60,686 nt of DNA, taken from positions 1-60,686 of the forward strand of contig NZ_SMCO01000019.1 of NCBI RefSeq assembly GCF_004346685.1. The letters run 5' to 3'. The DNA is from Sulfurirhabdus autotrophica (lineage in GTDB: Bacteria; Pseudomonadota; Gammaproteobacteria; Burkholderiales; SMCO01). Positions 34,725 through 44,487 of the stretch are shown one piece after another. The position numbers and the translations under genes are program-made. Numbering within the stretch: the first letter of the stretch is position 1; each line of letters starts with the position of its first letter. Under the pieces are notes generated by a model, which made no database searches, had not been told where the DNA came from, and saw only the letters and a list, made by a program, of their open reading frames with translations.

Positions 34725-35495
34725 ATGAAAACTGCGTTTCTAAAAACACCGGTAGAGCCAGAATTGTTAGCGGGCTTTATGGCATTTTCAGCCAGTAACG
34801 ACCTTAGCCCCTCGGTCGCTCTGCGTCGTGTAATCTTTCATGTTCTGACGCAAGCCGGCTACACAATCAACGATTACGATCCCACAAAAGAACGGTCAAA
34901 TGACTACGCACAATGGGCACGCAGACGCCGTGAAAAAATTGATTCATATGGCGCGCAGCCCATCCTGATTGCGCGTGTAACACCCGGCATGAAAGACGTA
35001 TTCGACACCTACGCGAAGGCAAACGCTGAAACGACGCCTGTCAGGCTGAAAAATCTCGTGCAAAAAGTGGTGCAATCAGCAAACTTGAATACGGCTGAAA
35101 TGGTGCCAGTTAAAATTCCAGAACCGCGTACTGAAAGGGTAACAACAGGGTTTTCAAAATCGGAAATGAAGGAAATGCGTTTGCACGCTGAAAACTTCGG
35201 CAGTGTGCGTGAGTGGTTGGTTGCGTTAGCCAGGTCACGCATTTTGCCCGAGGTTCCCCAATTTTCGACCAAAGAAATCCAGGTGCTTTATGCGTCCAAC
35301 CGCGAACTGTGGGCCATTGGACGCAATCTCAATCAGATTGCCCATGCAATCAATTTGGACATTAAACAAACGGGGCGTTTGGAAAGTAGTGTATCCCGTT
35401 TAAAAGAGTTGGATGAACTCAAGGCGGCGATTGATATTCACACTTCACATGTTATGAAGGTTTGTAATGCTTCACTTGACCGATGGAAAAGTTGA
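34725..35495 (+). CDS. mobC: MobC/TraJ-like relaxosome accessory protein
   Basis: The protein has 256 residues. The C-terminal region holds ELWAIGRNLNQIAHAINLD (about residues 197-215), matching the MobC domain pattern (LxxIGxNLNQIA). The N-terminal part, with SASNDLSPSVALRRVIFHVL, looks like a ribbon-helix-helix. Such proteins bind oriT next to nic and help the relaxase open it. The gene starts 8 bp after the second operator and ends with a 1-base overlap on the relaxase start. Confidence 0.8.
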   Translation: MKTAFLKTPVEPELLAGFMAFSASNDLSPSVALRRVIFHVLTQAGYTINDYDPTKERSNDYAQWARRRREKIDSYGAQPILIARVTPGMKDVFDTYAKANAETTPVRLKNLVQKVVQSANLNTAEMVPVKIPEPRTERVTTGFSKSEMKEMRLHAENFGSVREWLVALARSRILPEVPQFSTKEIQVLYASNRELWAIGRNLNQIAHAINLDIKQTGRLESSVSRLKELDELKAAIDIHTSHVMKVCNASLDRWKS

Positions 35496-36547
35496 TGAGC
35501 AAACTAAATATTCTTTCAGTACCAGGATTAGGCATCGCGTTAGACGGTCCTGTGCGTCCGAAAAAGCGTAAAACGCCCAATATTAAAGATTATTCAAAGG
35601 CAGGCGGATCAAAAAAAACTTCTCACACGGCAAAATTAATCAGGGTCTTAAACAAAGCCCCTGAAGTCATGGTAAAGGTCAGCGGAAGTGGAAAAGGTCA
35701 GGGGCATGTCCTGGCTCATATGACTTACATTACCCGGAACGGCAAGATTGAAGCTGAAAATGAGCGGGGCGAAACCATTGCAGGACTGGATGAAGTTCAA
35801 GAGTTATTTGAACAATGGGGCTTTGATGCAAATAACAGCGAAAGAAACCGTGCCAAGAGTGTGCACATTGTTTTATCCATGCCTAACGGAACAGACCCCA
35901 ATGCGGTGCTGTGGGCAGCGCGTAAGTTTGCGCAGGAGGCATTTTCACAAAACCATCAATACTTAATGGCGTTACATACCGATACCGATCACCCGCATGT
36001 TCACCTGGCTGTTAAAACACAGGGTTTTGACATGACTTATTTAAAACGCTCTAAGGCTGATTTACAAGAATGGCGTGAAATGTTTGCTGGTAAATTGCGT
36101 GAACAAGGTATTCAAGCAGAAGCTACGCCTCGCCGGGCACGAGGTGTTGCAGTGAAGGGAAAAAGTCAATCAATGCACCATTTGACGTTTGATAAAGACA
36201 AACACGGGAATCCACGCTCGAAGGGGTCAACCGTATTAAAGGAAAAGGTAGAGGGATTGATTCGCGAAATTGATGGACAAACTGTATCTAAAGATCGTCC
36301 ATGGGAAAAAGCGATGGCAGACAAACAGATGGAAGTGCGCGAAGCTTACATTAACATTGAAAAGAATTTAAGGGCTTCTGCAGATAACGAATCGCATAAA
36401 GTGGCGGACAAACTGGCACTATTTTTAAAGCAAATGCCGCCAATTGAAACTGAACGTATGAAGTTGCAACGTCAACTTGCCCAGGTTATGTCAGTGCAAC
36501 AAGAGGTAGCAAGCGTTGGAAAACAAGATCCGACTAAATCCCGATAA
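35495..36547 (+). CDS. MOBP-type relaxase
   Basis: The protein has 350 residues when started at 35495. HMTYITRNGK at about residues 75-84 carries the likely nicking Tyr78, and HTDTDHPHVHLAV (161-173) is the three-His metal motif (motif III). The protein cleaves oriT at nic, stays bound to the 5' end and is carried into the recipient by the T4SS. It ends after about 350 residues, without the long C-terminal domains of TraI; a separate LPD7 protein appears in the transfer operon. An earlier ATG at 35483 is possible but would overlap mobC more. Confidence 0.88.
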   Translation: MSKLNILSVPGLGIALDGPVRPKKRKTPNIKDYSKAGGSKKTSHTAKLIRVLNKAPEVMVKVSGSGKGQGHVLAHMTYITRNGKIEAENERGETIAGLDEVQELFEQWGFDANNSERNRAKSVHIVLSMPNGTDPNAVLWAARKFAQEAFSQNHQYLMALHTDTDHPHVHLAVKTQGFDMTYLKRSKADLQEWREMFAGKLREQGIQAEATPRRARGVAVKGKSQSMHHLTFDKDKHGNPRSKGSTVLKEKVEGLIREIDGQTVSKDRPWEKAMADKQMEVREAYINIEKNLRASADNESHKVADKLALFLKQMPPIETERMKLQRQLAQVMSVQQEVASVGKQDPTKSR

Positions 36548-36886
36548 TATTGGATTCTGGGTTTAACTGTGGGTGAACGTTTTGTGAGACAGAACTCTTC
36601 TGCAAATAAATTTCAACGTCGGTTAATGGCAATGACGATTGAGTACTCCCGACCCACACTTGCTTGATGATGTTTTCATGGGCGATGGCGGCTTATAGAT
36701 CATAAAGCTGCCGGTTGGTGGGATCTGATATCGGCCTGCTAATCGGCCAAAGGAGCCCCCCCGCAGTTTACAAATATCCGCTTCGAGGAACCATGGCAAA
36801 ACGGGCGCTATGTGCAAATTTTGAACTTTTGCTGTTATCTAGACAAGGTTTGAATATGTTGGAATAGGAGACGTTAAACGTTAAGT
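36548..36886. other. Gap after the relaxase gene
   Basis: No gene is supported in these roughly 340 bp. The composition shifts upward relative to the relaxase gene in the middle part (36640-36780), so a remnant of inserted DNA is possible, but I could not assign it. Confidence 0.35.
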
Positions 36887-37372
36887 TCAAGGACGGACAA
36901 AAAACGCAGAATTTTGGACATCCATCTCGATCGCAATAATAGGTTCGGCGGCCCAAATGCTTGTTGCGCCAAGCACAGCACCCAGAAGCCCAAGACCAAC
37001 ACTGATAAGACCGAGCCAAGCTGCTACACGAACTATAGTTTGTGGATGATGGGCGCAGGCCATGAAGCGTCCCCACCAGTTATTGCTAGGCTTCACTATA
37101 AGTGAGACATCTTCTTGAGTAGAAAGTCCACCAAGTGCGGCCCGATACCAACTTCCAATCACAATTGCAGATTGCGGTCTATTGATTGAGATACGGGGCG
37201 ATAAGTTATATGCGGAGAGGAAGTTTTTGTCGATTTGCAGAGCTTCGCAGTAGACAATCTTTCCGTTTGCGGGGTTGATGATTTTGACGATAGAACGAGG
37301 TGAAAGGCTTGAATCCATCAACCAAACCCATCCTTGCTGTGAATCTTCGCGCAATGTCGCAAATAGCTTCAT
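36887..37372 (-). CDS. Membrane protein of unknown function
   Basis: The protein has 161 residues. The C-terminal third has a hydrophobic segment VAAWLGLISVGLGLLGAVLG, so it is likely membrane-anchored. No family is recognised. It overlaps the exported-protein gene upstream by 4 bp (ATGA), so the two form an operon. Confidence 0.5.
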   Translation of the reverse strand: MKLFATLREDSQQGWVWLMDSSLSPRSIVKIINPANGKIVYCEALQIDKNFLSAYNLSPRISINRPQSAIVIGSWYRAALGGLSTQEDVSLIVKPSNNWWGRFMACAHHPQTIVRVAAWLGLISVGLGLLGAVLGATSIWAAEPIIAIEMDVQNSAFFVRP

Positions 37373-37818
37373 CTTTTCTTCGGCCTCTTATTCGCAAAAT
37401 CACAAACTGCCTTAATCAAATTATCGGCATTTGTTCCCGGCACAGCTGGTTCCATTTTAATTTCGGAGTCCTTAATATTTGTGCTTGGCGACGTCGGGGC
37501 GCCGCGAGAATTGAAATTATTGATACTTACAAATCCGTGAGTTTGTTTCCCGCAATCAAGTTGATGAAGGTTGATACTATAAGAATAATCAACATACTCG
37601 TTTGCTAGGCCTTTCATTCTTGCATAATCCAAGGCTTCATCAACCAGAATGGATCGTTCCCAAACACGGATGACCGATGGCGACACGCGCGTTACTCGTG
37701 AGGAATCAAACGTCGAATTAGAATTTGCTACAGGACGCCAGTCTTCAGCGTACACGGATTGCTGGCCAATGCCAATCAGCAACATGCTTAGGGCGAAAAT
37801 TCGAACAACTATTTGCAT
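37369..37818 (-). CDS. Exported adhesin E-like protein
   Basis: The protein has 149 residues with a signal peptide (MQIVVRIFALSMLLIGIGQQ, cleavage near SVYA). The mature part starts EDWRPVANSNSTF and contains SVIRVWERSILV and a later CGKQTHGF, a layout seen in surface-adhesin protein E-type small exported proteins. A disulfide between LDCGKQ and VCDFAN is likely. The family call is tentative. It overlaps the next gene by 4 bp. Confidence 0.55.
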   Translation of the reverse strand: MQIVVRIFALSMLLIGIGQQSVYAEDWRPVANSNSTFDSSRVTRVSPSVIRVWERSILVDEALDYARMKGLANEYVDYSYSINLHQLDCGKQTHGFVSINNFNSRGAPTSPSTNIKDSEIKMEPAVPGTNADNLIKAVCDFANKRPKKR

Positions 37819-38412
37819 ATATTGAGAACCTAATAGTTAAACAAGTGAATCATAGAGGAGGACTTTTATTAATATAGGGACAGCATATGTAATTCTAAAA
37901 TTTTGATTGTAAACATAATATTAAATTTTCCCGTCGGTCTGTTCATTACGTTATTAAAAATTTGATTGGTGACTGATATATTATGCTCCTGTTCTTGGCA
38001 AGTCCACTATTGGCGTGACGCTAAATTGTAGTGCAGGAGACTGGGCGTGGCCGAGAAGTGCAGGTCAGATACCTGATGGCCAGATTTTGCTGCCGATCTG
38101 ATATTTGATGGCAGGTGATGACTAGTTGGTTTGGGTTGATAGCACCAATCCAGTTACCCCGAAAGCAGGCATTTCTATATTTGGATTCCGACTTGCCTGC
38201 GACCGGCTACTTTGGCCGAATTTCTGTCCGTCACATGCTCGGCCTTTGTGGTCGCTGGCAACTTATGTACTATGGAAGCAGTGCAACAGGTTTGAACGTC
38301 GGCTTAACGAAATGCTGAACTAGCTCAGTCAAAAGCATTCGTTGAAAGAACGGTAGTTTGTAATCAACTCCATACCTTTCTCACCTTCAGCGGCAATATT
38401 TAAGGACGTAAT
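37819..38412. other. Gap of about 590 bp before the AAA ATPase
   Basis: No gene is supported. Short frames at 38115-38323 have no ribosome binding site and no recognisable family. The GTTAAAC half-site at 37831-37840 is like one arm of the oriT operators. The ATPase gene is preceded only by GGACGTAAT, so its promoter should lie in this stretch. Confidence 0.4.
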
Positions 38413-40590
38413 ATGAAAAATCTCAAGATTAGCCTTAAAAACTGCTATGGAATCCAATCTTTGGAGCACGAGTTCGGCTTTGAGGTTTCCACGCAAAAAG
38501 CCAATAGAGCCTTCGCTATCTACGCACCTAATGGGTTGATGAAGACTTCCTTTTCACGGGTTTTTGAAACTCTCGCCAAAGGCGATACCCCAAGAGAAGA
38601 ACGTTACAATCGCCCCTCAACATATGTGGTCGAATCGGACGGCAACGCCGTCTCAAAAGATGCAATCTATGTCCTTAAGTCGGAACTTGACATCAGCGCA
38701 GACAGCCCTGCCATCACTAATATACTTGTCGACCCCGAGAACAAGGCAAGATACGACAAACTTCTTGTTAATCTAGACAATCTGAAAAACAAGCTCATCG
38801 GATCTCTTCAGAAACTATCGAAAGTCAAAAAGGCAGAGGTTGAGAAGTCCATTTTGACGGACTGGGATGAGGAGAATTTCCCCAGTTGCATTGAAAAAAT
38901 CAAGGGGAGCTCGACTGAGGATGACTTGAGCCCATATGAATATGTAACTATTTTCGATCCTAAAGCCATCGAAGTTCTAAAAAGCCAGGAATTCATTGCC
39001 AAAGCAAGTGAGTTCAACGAACGCTACCAGGAACTCTTCAATCAAGCCGGAACGATTTACCAAAAGGGGATATTCAACCCCACGAAGGCAGAAACATCAT
39101 TTGGAACATTGGATAAACAAGGATTCTTTGCCGGGGGGCATCGTGTCCACCTGAGGGGCGAACCAGACTCTATCGACAAGGCTGAACTGGATCGCAAACT
39201 TCAAACGATCCACGCAAACATCGATGGCGACGAGGCTCTAAAAAAACTTAGATCTAGTCTTGCCAAAAACGCACAGACACAGGCATTGACAGAGCTTATT
39301 GAAAACCTGTCGCCAACCCAGGTTGAATTTCTTTTGGAGAAACTCAAACCCGAAAATCAGTCTCAATTTCGCAAGGATCTTTGGACTAGTTACATCCAAA
39401 GCAACACGGATGCAACAGCTTATTTAGAATCGTTTACGGATAACAAAAAAGAAATTGAGAGTATTGAAGCAGCTGCTGCGCTGGCTGCGCCCAGATGGAC
39501 CAAAGCTGTAGAGCTTTTCAATGACCGTTTTGTGGATATGCCATTTACGCTCTCGGTAGCCAACCAGACACAGGCGACACTTGGCAAAGAGCAGGCCAAA
39601 CTCAAGTTTACTTTTACAGACGGTACCGACACCGTCGAATGCTTGCGCGACGAGGTAAAAACAACTCTCAGCCAAGGCGAAAAACGCGCACTTTATCTCC
39701 TCAACTTTATTTTCGAGGTGGAGGCCAGAAGACTGGCTAACCAAGAGACACTTTTTATCATTGATGATGTTGCCGATTCATTTGACTATAAGAACAAGCA
39801 TGCTATCGTCCAATATTTAGAGGACCTAAGCGACACAAATTATTTCCACCAGATCATTCTGACCCACAACTTTGATTTCTTCCGGACGCTTGCCAACAAC
39901 TTTGTTCCTCGCGACAGATGTCTCATGGCCAACCGAAACAGTTCCTCCATAACGCTTACTAAAGCCGAAGGGGTTAAAAACTACTTCATCGGCATATGGA
40001 AAAAAAAGGTGACCACCAATGACCGCATTCTTTGTGCCACCATACCGTTCGCTCGGAATTTGGTTGAATACACAAGGGAAGAAACTGATCCTGATTACTT
40101 GAAGCTCACCAGTCTGCTGCATTGGAAGGATGACACAGACAAAATAACTGTTGGGAACTACCTCGATATATACAATCGTCTTTTTGGTACACGCTACGAC
40201 GCTACTAACACTCAACCGGTTAAGGATTTACTCTTCACCAAGGCACAAGAAATCTGTGCTAGCACCACTCATGACGGTTTGAATCTTGAAGACAAGGTTC
40301 TTCTGTCCATTGCGATACGAATGCAATCTGAGATTTTCATAACTAACGAGCTCCGCAAACTCAAGGGCGATGCAAACTACTGGTGCCAATCCGAGAGTCA
40401 GTTTGGTAATCTTATAAAAGAATTCTCAACTTTAGATCCATCATCACCTGCATTGCGCAGCTTGGAAAAGGTCAGCATCACAGTAAGTTCTAACATCCAC
40501 CTAAACTCGTTTATGTATGAGCCGATTCTTGACCTGACAATTGATCATCTCATCAACCTTTACAATGAAGTCTGCGATCTAAATACGTAA
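38413..40590 (+). CDS. PrrC/RloC-like AAA (ABC-type) ATPase, probable defence effector
   Basis: The protein has 725 residues. The nucleotide-binding domain is split. An unusual Walker A APNGLMKTS is at 38-46 (no GxxxxGK start), an ABC signature LSQGEKRALYLL at 419-430, Walker B LFIIDDVADSF at 447-457 and an H-loop Thr-His484/485. Between lies a long insert with coiled-coil-like helices, and residues about 530-725 form an all-helical C-terminal domain of unknown activity. This layout matches the AAA_13 group that includes PrrC and RloC anticodon nucleases. No CxxC zinc hook and no clear PrrC nuclease triad were seen. It stands without a visible partner. It may sense phage or DNA damage. The function is inferred from the family only. 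Confidence 0.7.
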   Translation: MKNLKISLKNCYGIQSLEHEFGFEVSTQKANRAFAIYAPNGLMKTSFSRVFETLAKGDTPREERYNRPSTYVVESDGNAVSKDAIYVLKSELDISADSPAITNILVDPENKARYDKLLVNLDNLKNKLIGSLQKLSKVKKAEVEKSILTDWDEENFPSCIEKIKGSSTEDDLSPYEYVTIFDPKAIEVLKSQEFIAKASEFNERYQELFNQAGTIYQKGIFNPTKAETSFGTLDKQGFFAGGHRVHLRGEPDSIDKAELDRKLQTIHANIDGDEALKKLRSSLAKNAQTQALTELIENLSPTQVEFLLEKLKPENQSQFRKDLWTSYIQSNTDATAYLESFTDNKKEIESIEAAAALAAPRWTKAVELFNDRFVDMPFTLSVANQTQATLGKEQAKLKFTFTDGTDTVECLRDEVKTTLSQGEKRALYLLNFIFEVEARRLANQETLFIIDDVADSFDYKNKHAIVQYLEDLSDTNYFHQIILTHNFDFFRTLANNFVPRDRCLMANRNSSSITLTKAEGVKNYFIGIWKKKVTTNDRILCATIPFARNLVEYTREETDPDYLKLTSLLHWKDDTDKITVGNYLDIYNRLFGTRYDATNTQPVKDLLFTKAQEICASTTHDGLNLEDKVLLSIAIRMQSEIFITNELRKLKGDANYWCQSESQFGNLIKEFSTLDPSSPALRSLEKVSITVSSNIHLNSFMYEPILDLTIDHLINLYNEVCDLNT

Positions 40591-40879
40591 CCTGCTGCAG
40601 TAATAGCTTGATCCTCAAGCTACCAGATTTATCCAAATCGGCGAACCATTTCAGGCTCGCACAAATAACTGTATAGGGTCAAAAAGGCATGCTGGGTAGC
40701 GCGCCCACATGGCGGTCATCGACAAATCATCAAGAGCTCCCCGCCAACGGCAGCTTCGGCCGAAAATGTGACTATCGGCGCGCACACCCTGAACTTCCGA
40801 TTGGGGTCGATCAGAGATCGATCATGGTGAACATTATTCTAAACCAACATGCCTTCACATGCTTAGGCCACTCTTATCA
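40591..40879. other. Gap with no supported gene
   Basis: No coding region is supported. The sequence at 40700-40790 reads like remnant DNA but I could not place it. Confidence 0.35.
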
Positions 40880-41158
40880 TCAGTGCTTCGCCTCACCTAT
40901 CCCACTACACACATTTCCCAACAACCCGACAAATATTTCCATGCCATCAGCCAGCATTTTGGCTTGTTCATCGTTAGGCACGCCCGCGCCCAACGTAGCC
41001 AGCGTTTCCTCCAACGGTATTTCTCCGAATTTGCCTTGGTAGTGTGCTAAATTCAACGCAAGGAGTTGCGCGCATTCTGCGAGTTGGTCTTTAGTAGCTT
41101 GTTCTATGAGTTGGATTGCCAGCTTGTTGTACTGGTCGAATAGGGAAAGGTCAGCCAT
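40880..41158 (-). CDS. Small plasmid protein of unknown function
   Basis: The protein has 92 residues and is helical throughout by pattern (DQYNKLAIQLIEQATKDQLA, then CAQLLALNLAHY). No known motif is visible. It is the only gene on its strand here; the reading frame is longer than expected by chance but the family is unknown. Confidence 0.5.
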   Translation of the reverse strand: MADLSLFDQYNKLAIQLIEQATKDQLAECAQLLALNLAHYQGKFGEIPLEETLATLGAGVPNDEQAKMLADGMEIFVGLLGNVCSGIGEAKH

Positions 41159-41608
41159 AGTTATTATCTATTATGAAATAGAATCACTTTAACCCAGCCT
41201 CTGGTATTACTGCCACATTTTTTATGTTTTACCAAAACCAATTAGAAAGCCCACTGGCTGTGGATTTGTGGACAATGCGCCAGAGGAGCAACGCGCTTCA
41301 GCGCTTTGACCACAATCCCACAACCACAAACCCGCTGCTTGCCGTGGACAATACGCCTGCGGCGCTTTTACCACCGCGCACCGGCCTAACCAGTGATATT
41401 TATTTCAATGCAGAAAAACTAACAGCCCTTGAAAACTTTGGGCTGTTGCGGATCGGCAAACGCTATAAAAGTGTCAGTTGCTGCCAAACGAATGACTAAG
41501 CATAGCTCCACGGCCAATTGCGAGGCGTTTTGCGACAAGCTTATTCCACTGTGTTTTTACACGACCTGGGTTGGTTATCCGATTGGTGAAGTGTACCGGT
41601 GGCACCCG
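41159..41608. repeat. Repeat-bearing stretch with DnaA-box-like words
   Basis: GTGGACAATGCGCC (41268-41281) and GTGGACAATACGCC (41344-41357) differ by one base and lie 76 bp apart. Each is followed by a GCGCTTTKACCAC word. GTGGACAA resembles a DnaA box with one mismatch. A stem AACAGCCC/GGGCTGTT lies at 41421-41447. A frame at 41224-41499 runs through the repeats and is probably not coding. The stretch may be a regulatory or replication-related element. Confidence 0.4.
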
Positions 41609-41911
41609 TCAAGCTACATTCACCTTCGGTGACCGTTTGTGAGTCTTCATAACCGGTTTCTTCTGCCGCACCCCGTTGCCGGGCTTGGTAGGGTGAGTAG
41701 TGGGTGCGGCAGTGTGGCGCCGAACGCTTTTCTCAGGCACCACCGCTCGATTTATAGATGTAAGAGAAATCTCAAGTTCGTTGAGCTCATCCCACTGAGA
41801 CTCGGTTCGCAGACTTTCTTTAATGGCTTGAAGTTCTTTCAGTCGCAGAGGTGGGGAAATGAGTTCTGGTTCATTCATGGCAATATTAATTTCATTCCTG
41901 AGTTGGCTCAA
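41609..41911 (-). CDS. Small basic protein downstream of SRAP gene
   Basis: The protein has up to 100 residues. It overlaps the SRAP gene by 20 bp if started at 41911; a later start at 41878 (MNEPELIS) avoids this. The C-terminal half is very basic and low in complexity (TKPGNGVRQKKPVMKTHKRS). No family is recognised. Confidence 0.4.
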   Translation of the reverse strand: MSQLRNEINIAMNEPELISPPLRLKELQAIKESLRTESQWDELNELEISLTSINRAVVPEKSVRRHTAAPTTHPTKPGNGVRQKKPVMKTHKRSPKVNVA

Positions 41912-42557
41912 TTAAATCTGACGAGTCATGTTGTGGGCTATTGACCTTGCGGCTAACAGGGTAGGCTTCCATTAATCGGTCGGGATAAGGCTGGGCCATT
42001 GCTTGGATTTTGGTGACATCAGTGAGGTTCGTGTCGATCCAGGCGATGTAATCTTTTGGCCGGATAATGACCGGCATACGGGTATGAATTTTGGCCATTA
42101 ATGAATTGGCTTCTGTGGTAAGAATGGTGAAAGTTTTTACCTCTCCCTCAGGGCCTTGCCAGTGTTCCAGCAGACCTCCCATCCCCATCGGTTCACCATC
42201 CCGCAGCCTGATCAAGTAAGGTTGTTTTCCGTTCTTTGGCACCCATTCATAAAACGCATCCGCGGGAACCAGCACGCGACTATTGCGGTAGGCATGACGG
42301 AACATCGGTTTGATGGCAGCTGTCTCTGCTTTCGCATTAATCGGATGCTGAATTTCTTCAGAGTCTTTGACCCAGGAGGGAATCAGTCCCCAACGGGCCA
42401 GCGTAAATACCCGATTGCCGGTCTCGTCGAGACGAACCACCGGCGCCGCCTGAGTCGGCGCGATATTGTAGCGCGGCTTAAAGTCCAGTTCGCCTGTTGT
42501 GGCGAAATGTTCCTTGAGCTTGGCGGGTGATCCATAAAGGGTGTAGCGTCCACACAT
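41892..42557 (-). CDS. SRAP-family peptidase-like protein (YedK/HMCES-like)
   Basis: The protein has 221 residues. It begins MCGRYTLY, so Cys2 becomes N-terminal after Met removal. RYNIAPTQ (about 29-36) supplies the conserved Asn, and HTRMPVIIRP near residue 157 supplies the active-site His. YedK-type proteins cross-link to abasic sites in single-stranded DNA. Plasmid-borne copies may protect single-stranded DNA during transfer. The gene is upstream of a small basic protein and may be cotranscribed. Confidence 0.92.
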   Translation of the reverse strand: MCGRYTLYGSPAKLKEHFATTGELDFKPRYNIAPTQAAPVVRLDETGNRVFTLARWGLIPSWVKDSEEIQHPINAKAETAAIKPMFRHAYRNSRVLVPADAFYEWVPKNGKQPYLIRLRDGEPMGMGGLLEHWQGPEGEVKTFTILTTEANSLMAKIHTRMPVIIRPKDYIAWIDTNLTDVTKIQAMAQPYPDRLMEAYPVSRKVNSPQHDSSDLIEPTQE

Positions 42558-42709
42558 GCTTGTATCTTAGCTGATGGTCACTATGCTGTCGAAACGTTTG
42601 TTGGCATTACCCAAATGCCAGTTAAACTCTCTGAAGCTATCGTAAAAATTTGTTGTGCCGTTATTGAAACAACTGTAAAAATAACGTTTTCTATTGTTTA
42701 AAGCAGCGT

Positions 42710-43648
42710 ATGTCTGAAGAAACCCTACAAGATGCTGATTACCCATCCTTGGCAAAACGGCTTGAAGAACATCCAGATTACAGAGTGCTGAGACGACTTC
42801 CGATCAGAGATGCATATGCTCTACCAGATGGAAAGGTGCTCAAAAAAGGGTTGGTGCTTGATACAGAATGCACAGGGCTGAGTCATGACAAGGATGAGGT
42901 GATTGAACTCGCCATGGTCGTGTTTGAATATGATCCTGATACTGGCAAGGTTTACCGTATTGTTGAAGCATTCGGTGCACTAGAAGAACCCAGCTTCCTC
43001 ATTCCACCAGAATCAACAGCAATACACGGTATTACGGATGAAATGGTGAGTGGTCATAAAATCGATGATGCAGAAGTAGCGCGGATCGTATCGGATGTCG
43101 CAATTATCATTGCGCACAATGCGGGATATGATCGGCCCATGGTAGAGAAACGGTTCCCGTTTTTCTGCGATCTGCCATGGCTTTGCTCGCTTAAAGAAAT
43201 CGATTGGGCAGGGGAAGGGTTTGCATCAGGCAAGCTTGAATTTCTGGCGCAGCAGAGCGGTTTTTTTTATGATGCGCATCGTGCCGAAATGGACTGTCGT
43301 GCTGTACTTGAGCTGCTGCAGAAAACAGCAAAAGACGGCGACCCCTTTCTTAAACGCCTCCTGATGCGAATGGATGCAACCGATATTCGGTTTTGGGCGC
43401 TGAATGCGCCATTCGATCAAAAGGATCTGCTTAAAGAACGCGGTTACCGATGGCATGCCGAAAATCCCAAAGCGTGGCACATCACCGTGTCTAAGGAAAC
43501 TGCGCGGGAAGAATCCAATTGGTTGTATGAACGGGTCTATAACAGTAAGCCAGCCACTATTCGAATCGATGTACTGAATTCGTTAACACGGTACACAGAC
43601 CGTGTTGCCAAAACTCAAAGCTACCAGATCAAACCTGAAAGTAGCTAA
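42710..43648 (+). CDS. DnaQ-like 3'-5' exonuclease
   Basis: The protein has 312 residues. The DEDDh exonuclease motifs are visible: LDTECTG at 50-56 (Asp51, Glu53), HGITDEM and AHNAGYDRPM, and AHRAEMDCRA providing the final His and Asp. The domain spans about 40-220; the C-terminal 90 residues are of unknown fold. Such proteins can proofread or process nucleic acid. It reads opposite to the SRAP gene and may be divergently regulated. Confidence 0.85.
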   Translation: MSEETLQDADYPSLAKRLEEHPDYRVLRRLPIRDAYALPDGKVLKKGLVLDTECTGLSHDKDEVIELAMVVFEYDPDTGKVYRIVEAFGALEEPSFLIPPESTAIHGITDEMVSGHKIDDAEVARIVSDVAIIIAHNAGYDRPMVEKRFPFFCDLPWLCSLKEIDWAGEGFASGKLEFLAQQSGFFYDAHRAEMDCRAVLELLQKTAKDGDPFLKRLLMRMDATDIRFWALNAPFDQKDLLKERGYRWHAENPKAWHITVSKETAREESNWLYERVYNSKPATIRIDVLNSLTRYTDRVAKTQSYQIKPESS

Positions 43649-43761
43649 TGGTACTAAATCAACGACAAACCTCCCAAGACAACTGATTCCTATCGAGTCG
43701 GGTTAGGCCCATCGATGCTGAGGTCACAAACTAATCAATGTCATGAATTCTGACAACTGAA

Positions 43762-44487
43762 CTATTTTTTGATTAAAAACAGAATGGCTAAATGTGCTGG
43801 GTAATAAATATAAAACACATACCGAATGCGCGGCACATTTAATTTGAAATGGGGTGCCATGAAAATGAAGGGTAGGGCGGCAAATGCCCAAAAATTACCA
43901 TTAATAAAAAATAAGGACGCAGTGGCCACTAATCCCATTAACAACGCGGACCAATTAGGGGTTTTGCAATACCACCATGCAGCCAAACAAAACGTCAGCG
44001 CATTCCACCAGAATTCAACAAACATGCCGCCGAAAAATGAAAGCAGGGCGGCAGCAACCAAATGAGCTATGCCGCCTTTTTCTATTAGATAGATTGTGCC
44101 GGTTGCAACCAACAGGGTAAACATGATGTTGAGCGGCCACCATCCCGATACCAGGCCGCCTAATCCTGCGATGAAAGGGGTTGCAATGGTTCCAAAAATA
44201 GCCAGCCGCTTCATTGCGTGCAAATGCGTTCCTCGTAGCATTGCACCAGGGCGCGCTAGATTATAGGCTAATACAAAACCAAATATAGGCATGCAAATTC
44301 GCCCAGCCTCAAAAACACCTGGGAGTTTTGCATCAAATAAATGTTTATTGATATGATCTAGCGTCATTAAAACCAGCCCCATCCATTTCAATGCTTCAAG
44401 GGTGCCACTAGACACTGCCAGACGAGGCAAAACTGACCTGGCTGGCAGGGTGGTGACTCCTTGAATGGGTGGGCGAGCGGTAGTCAT
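43762..44487 (-). CDS. traX: TraX-family membrane protein
   Basis: The protein has 241 residues when started at 44487 (a longer frame to 44559 would overlap the neighbour further). Several hydrophobic segments (about eight) are visible with the TraX pattern LKWMGLVLMTLDHINKHLFD near the start and YVFYIYYPAHLAILFLIKK at the end. TraX proteins are membrane acetyltransferases that can acetylate pilin. It overlaps the LPD7 gene by 4 bp (ATGA) and is the last gene of the transfer operon. Confidence 0.88.
   Translation of the reverse strand: MTTARPPIQGVTTLPARSVLPRLAVSSGTLEALKWMGLVLMTLDHINKHLFDAKLPGVFEAGRICMPIFGFVLAYNLARPGAMLRGTHLHAMKRLAIFGTIATPFIAGLGGLVSGWWPLNIMFTLLVATGTIYLIEKGGIAHLVAAALLSFFGGMFVEFWWNALTFCLAAWWYCKTPNWSALLMGLVATASLFFINGNFWAFAALPFIFMAPHFKLNVPRIRYVFYIYYPAHLAILFLIKK

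Noticed and set aside
41224-41499. 91-codon frame on the + strand
   Set aside because: It runs through the GTGGACAAT repeats and has no family pattern; more likely non-coding.
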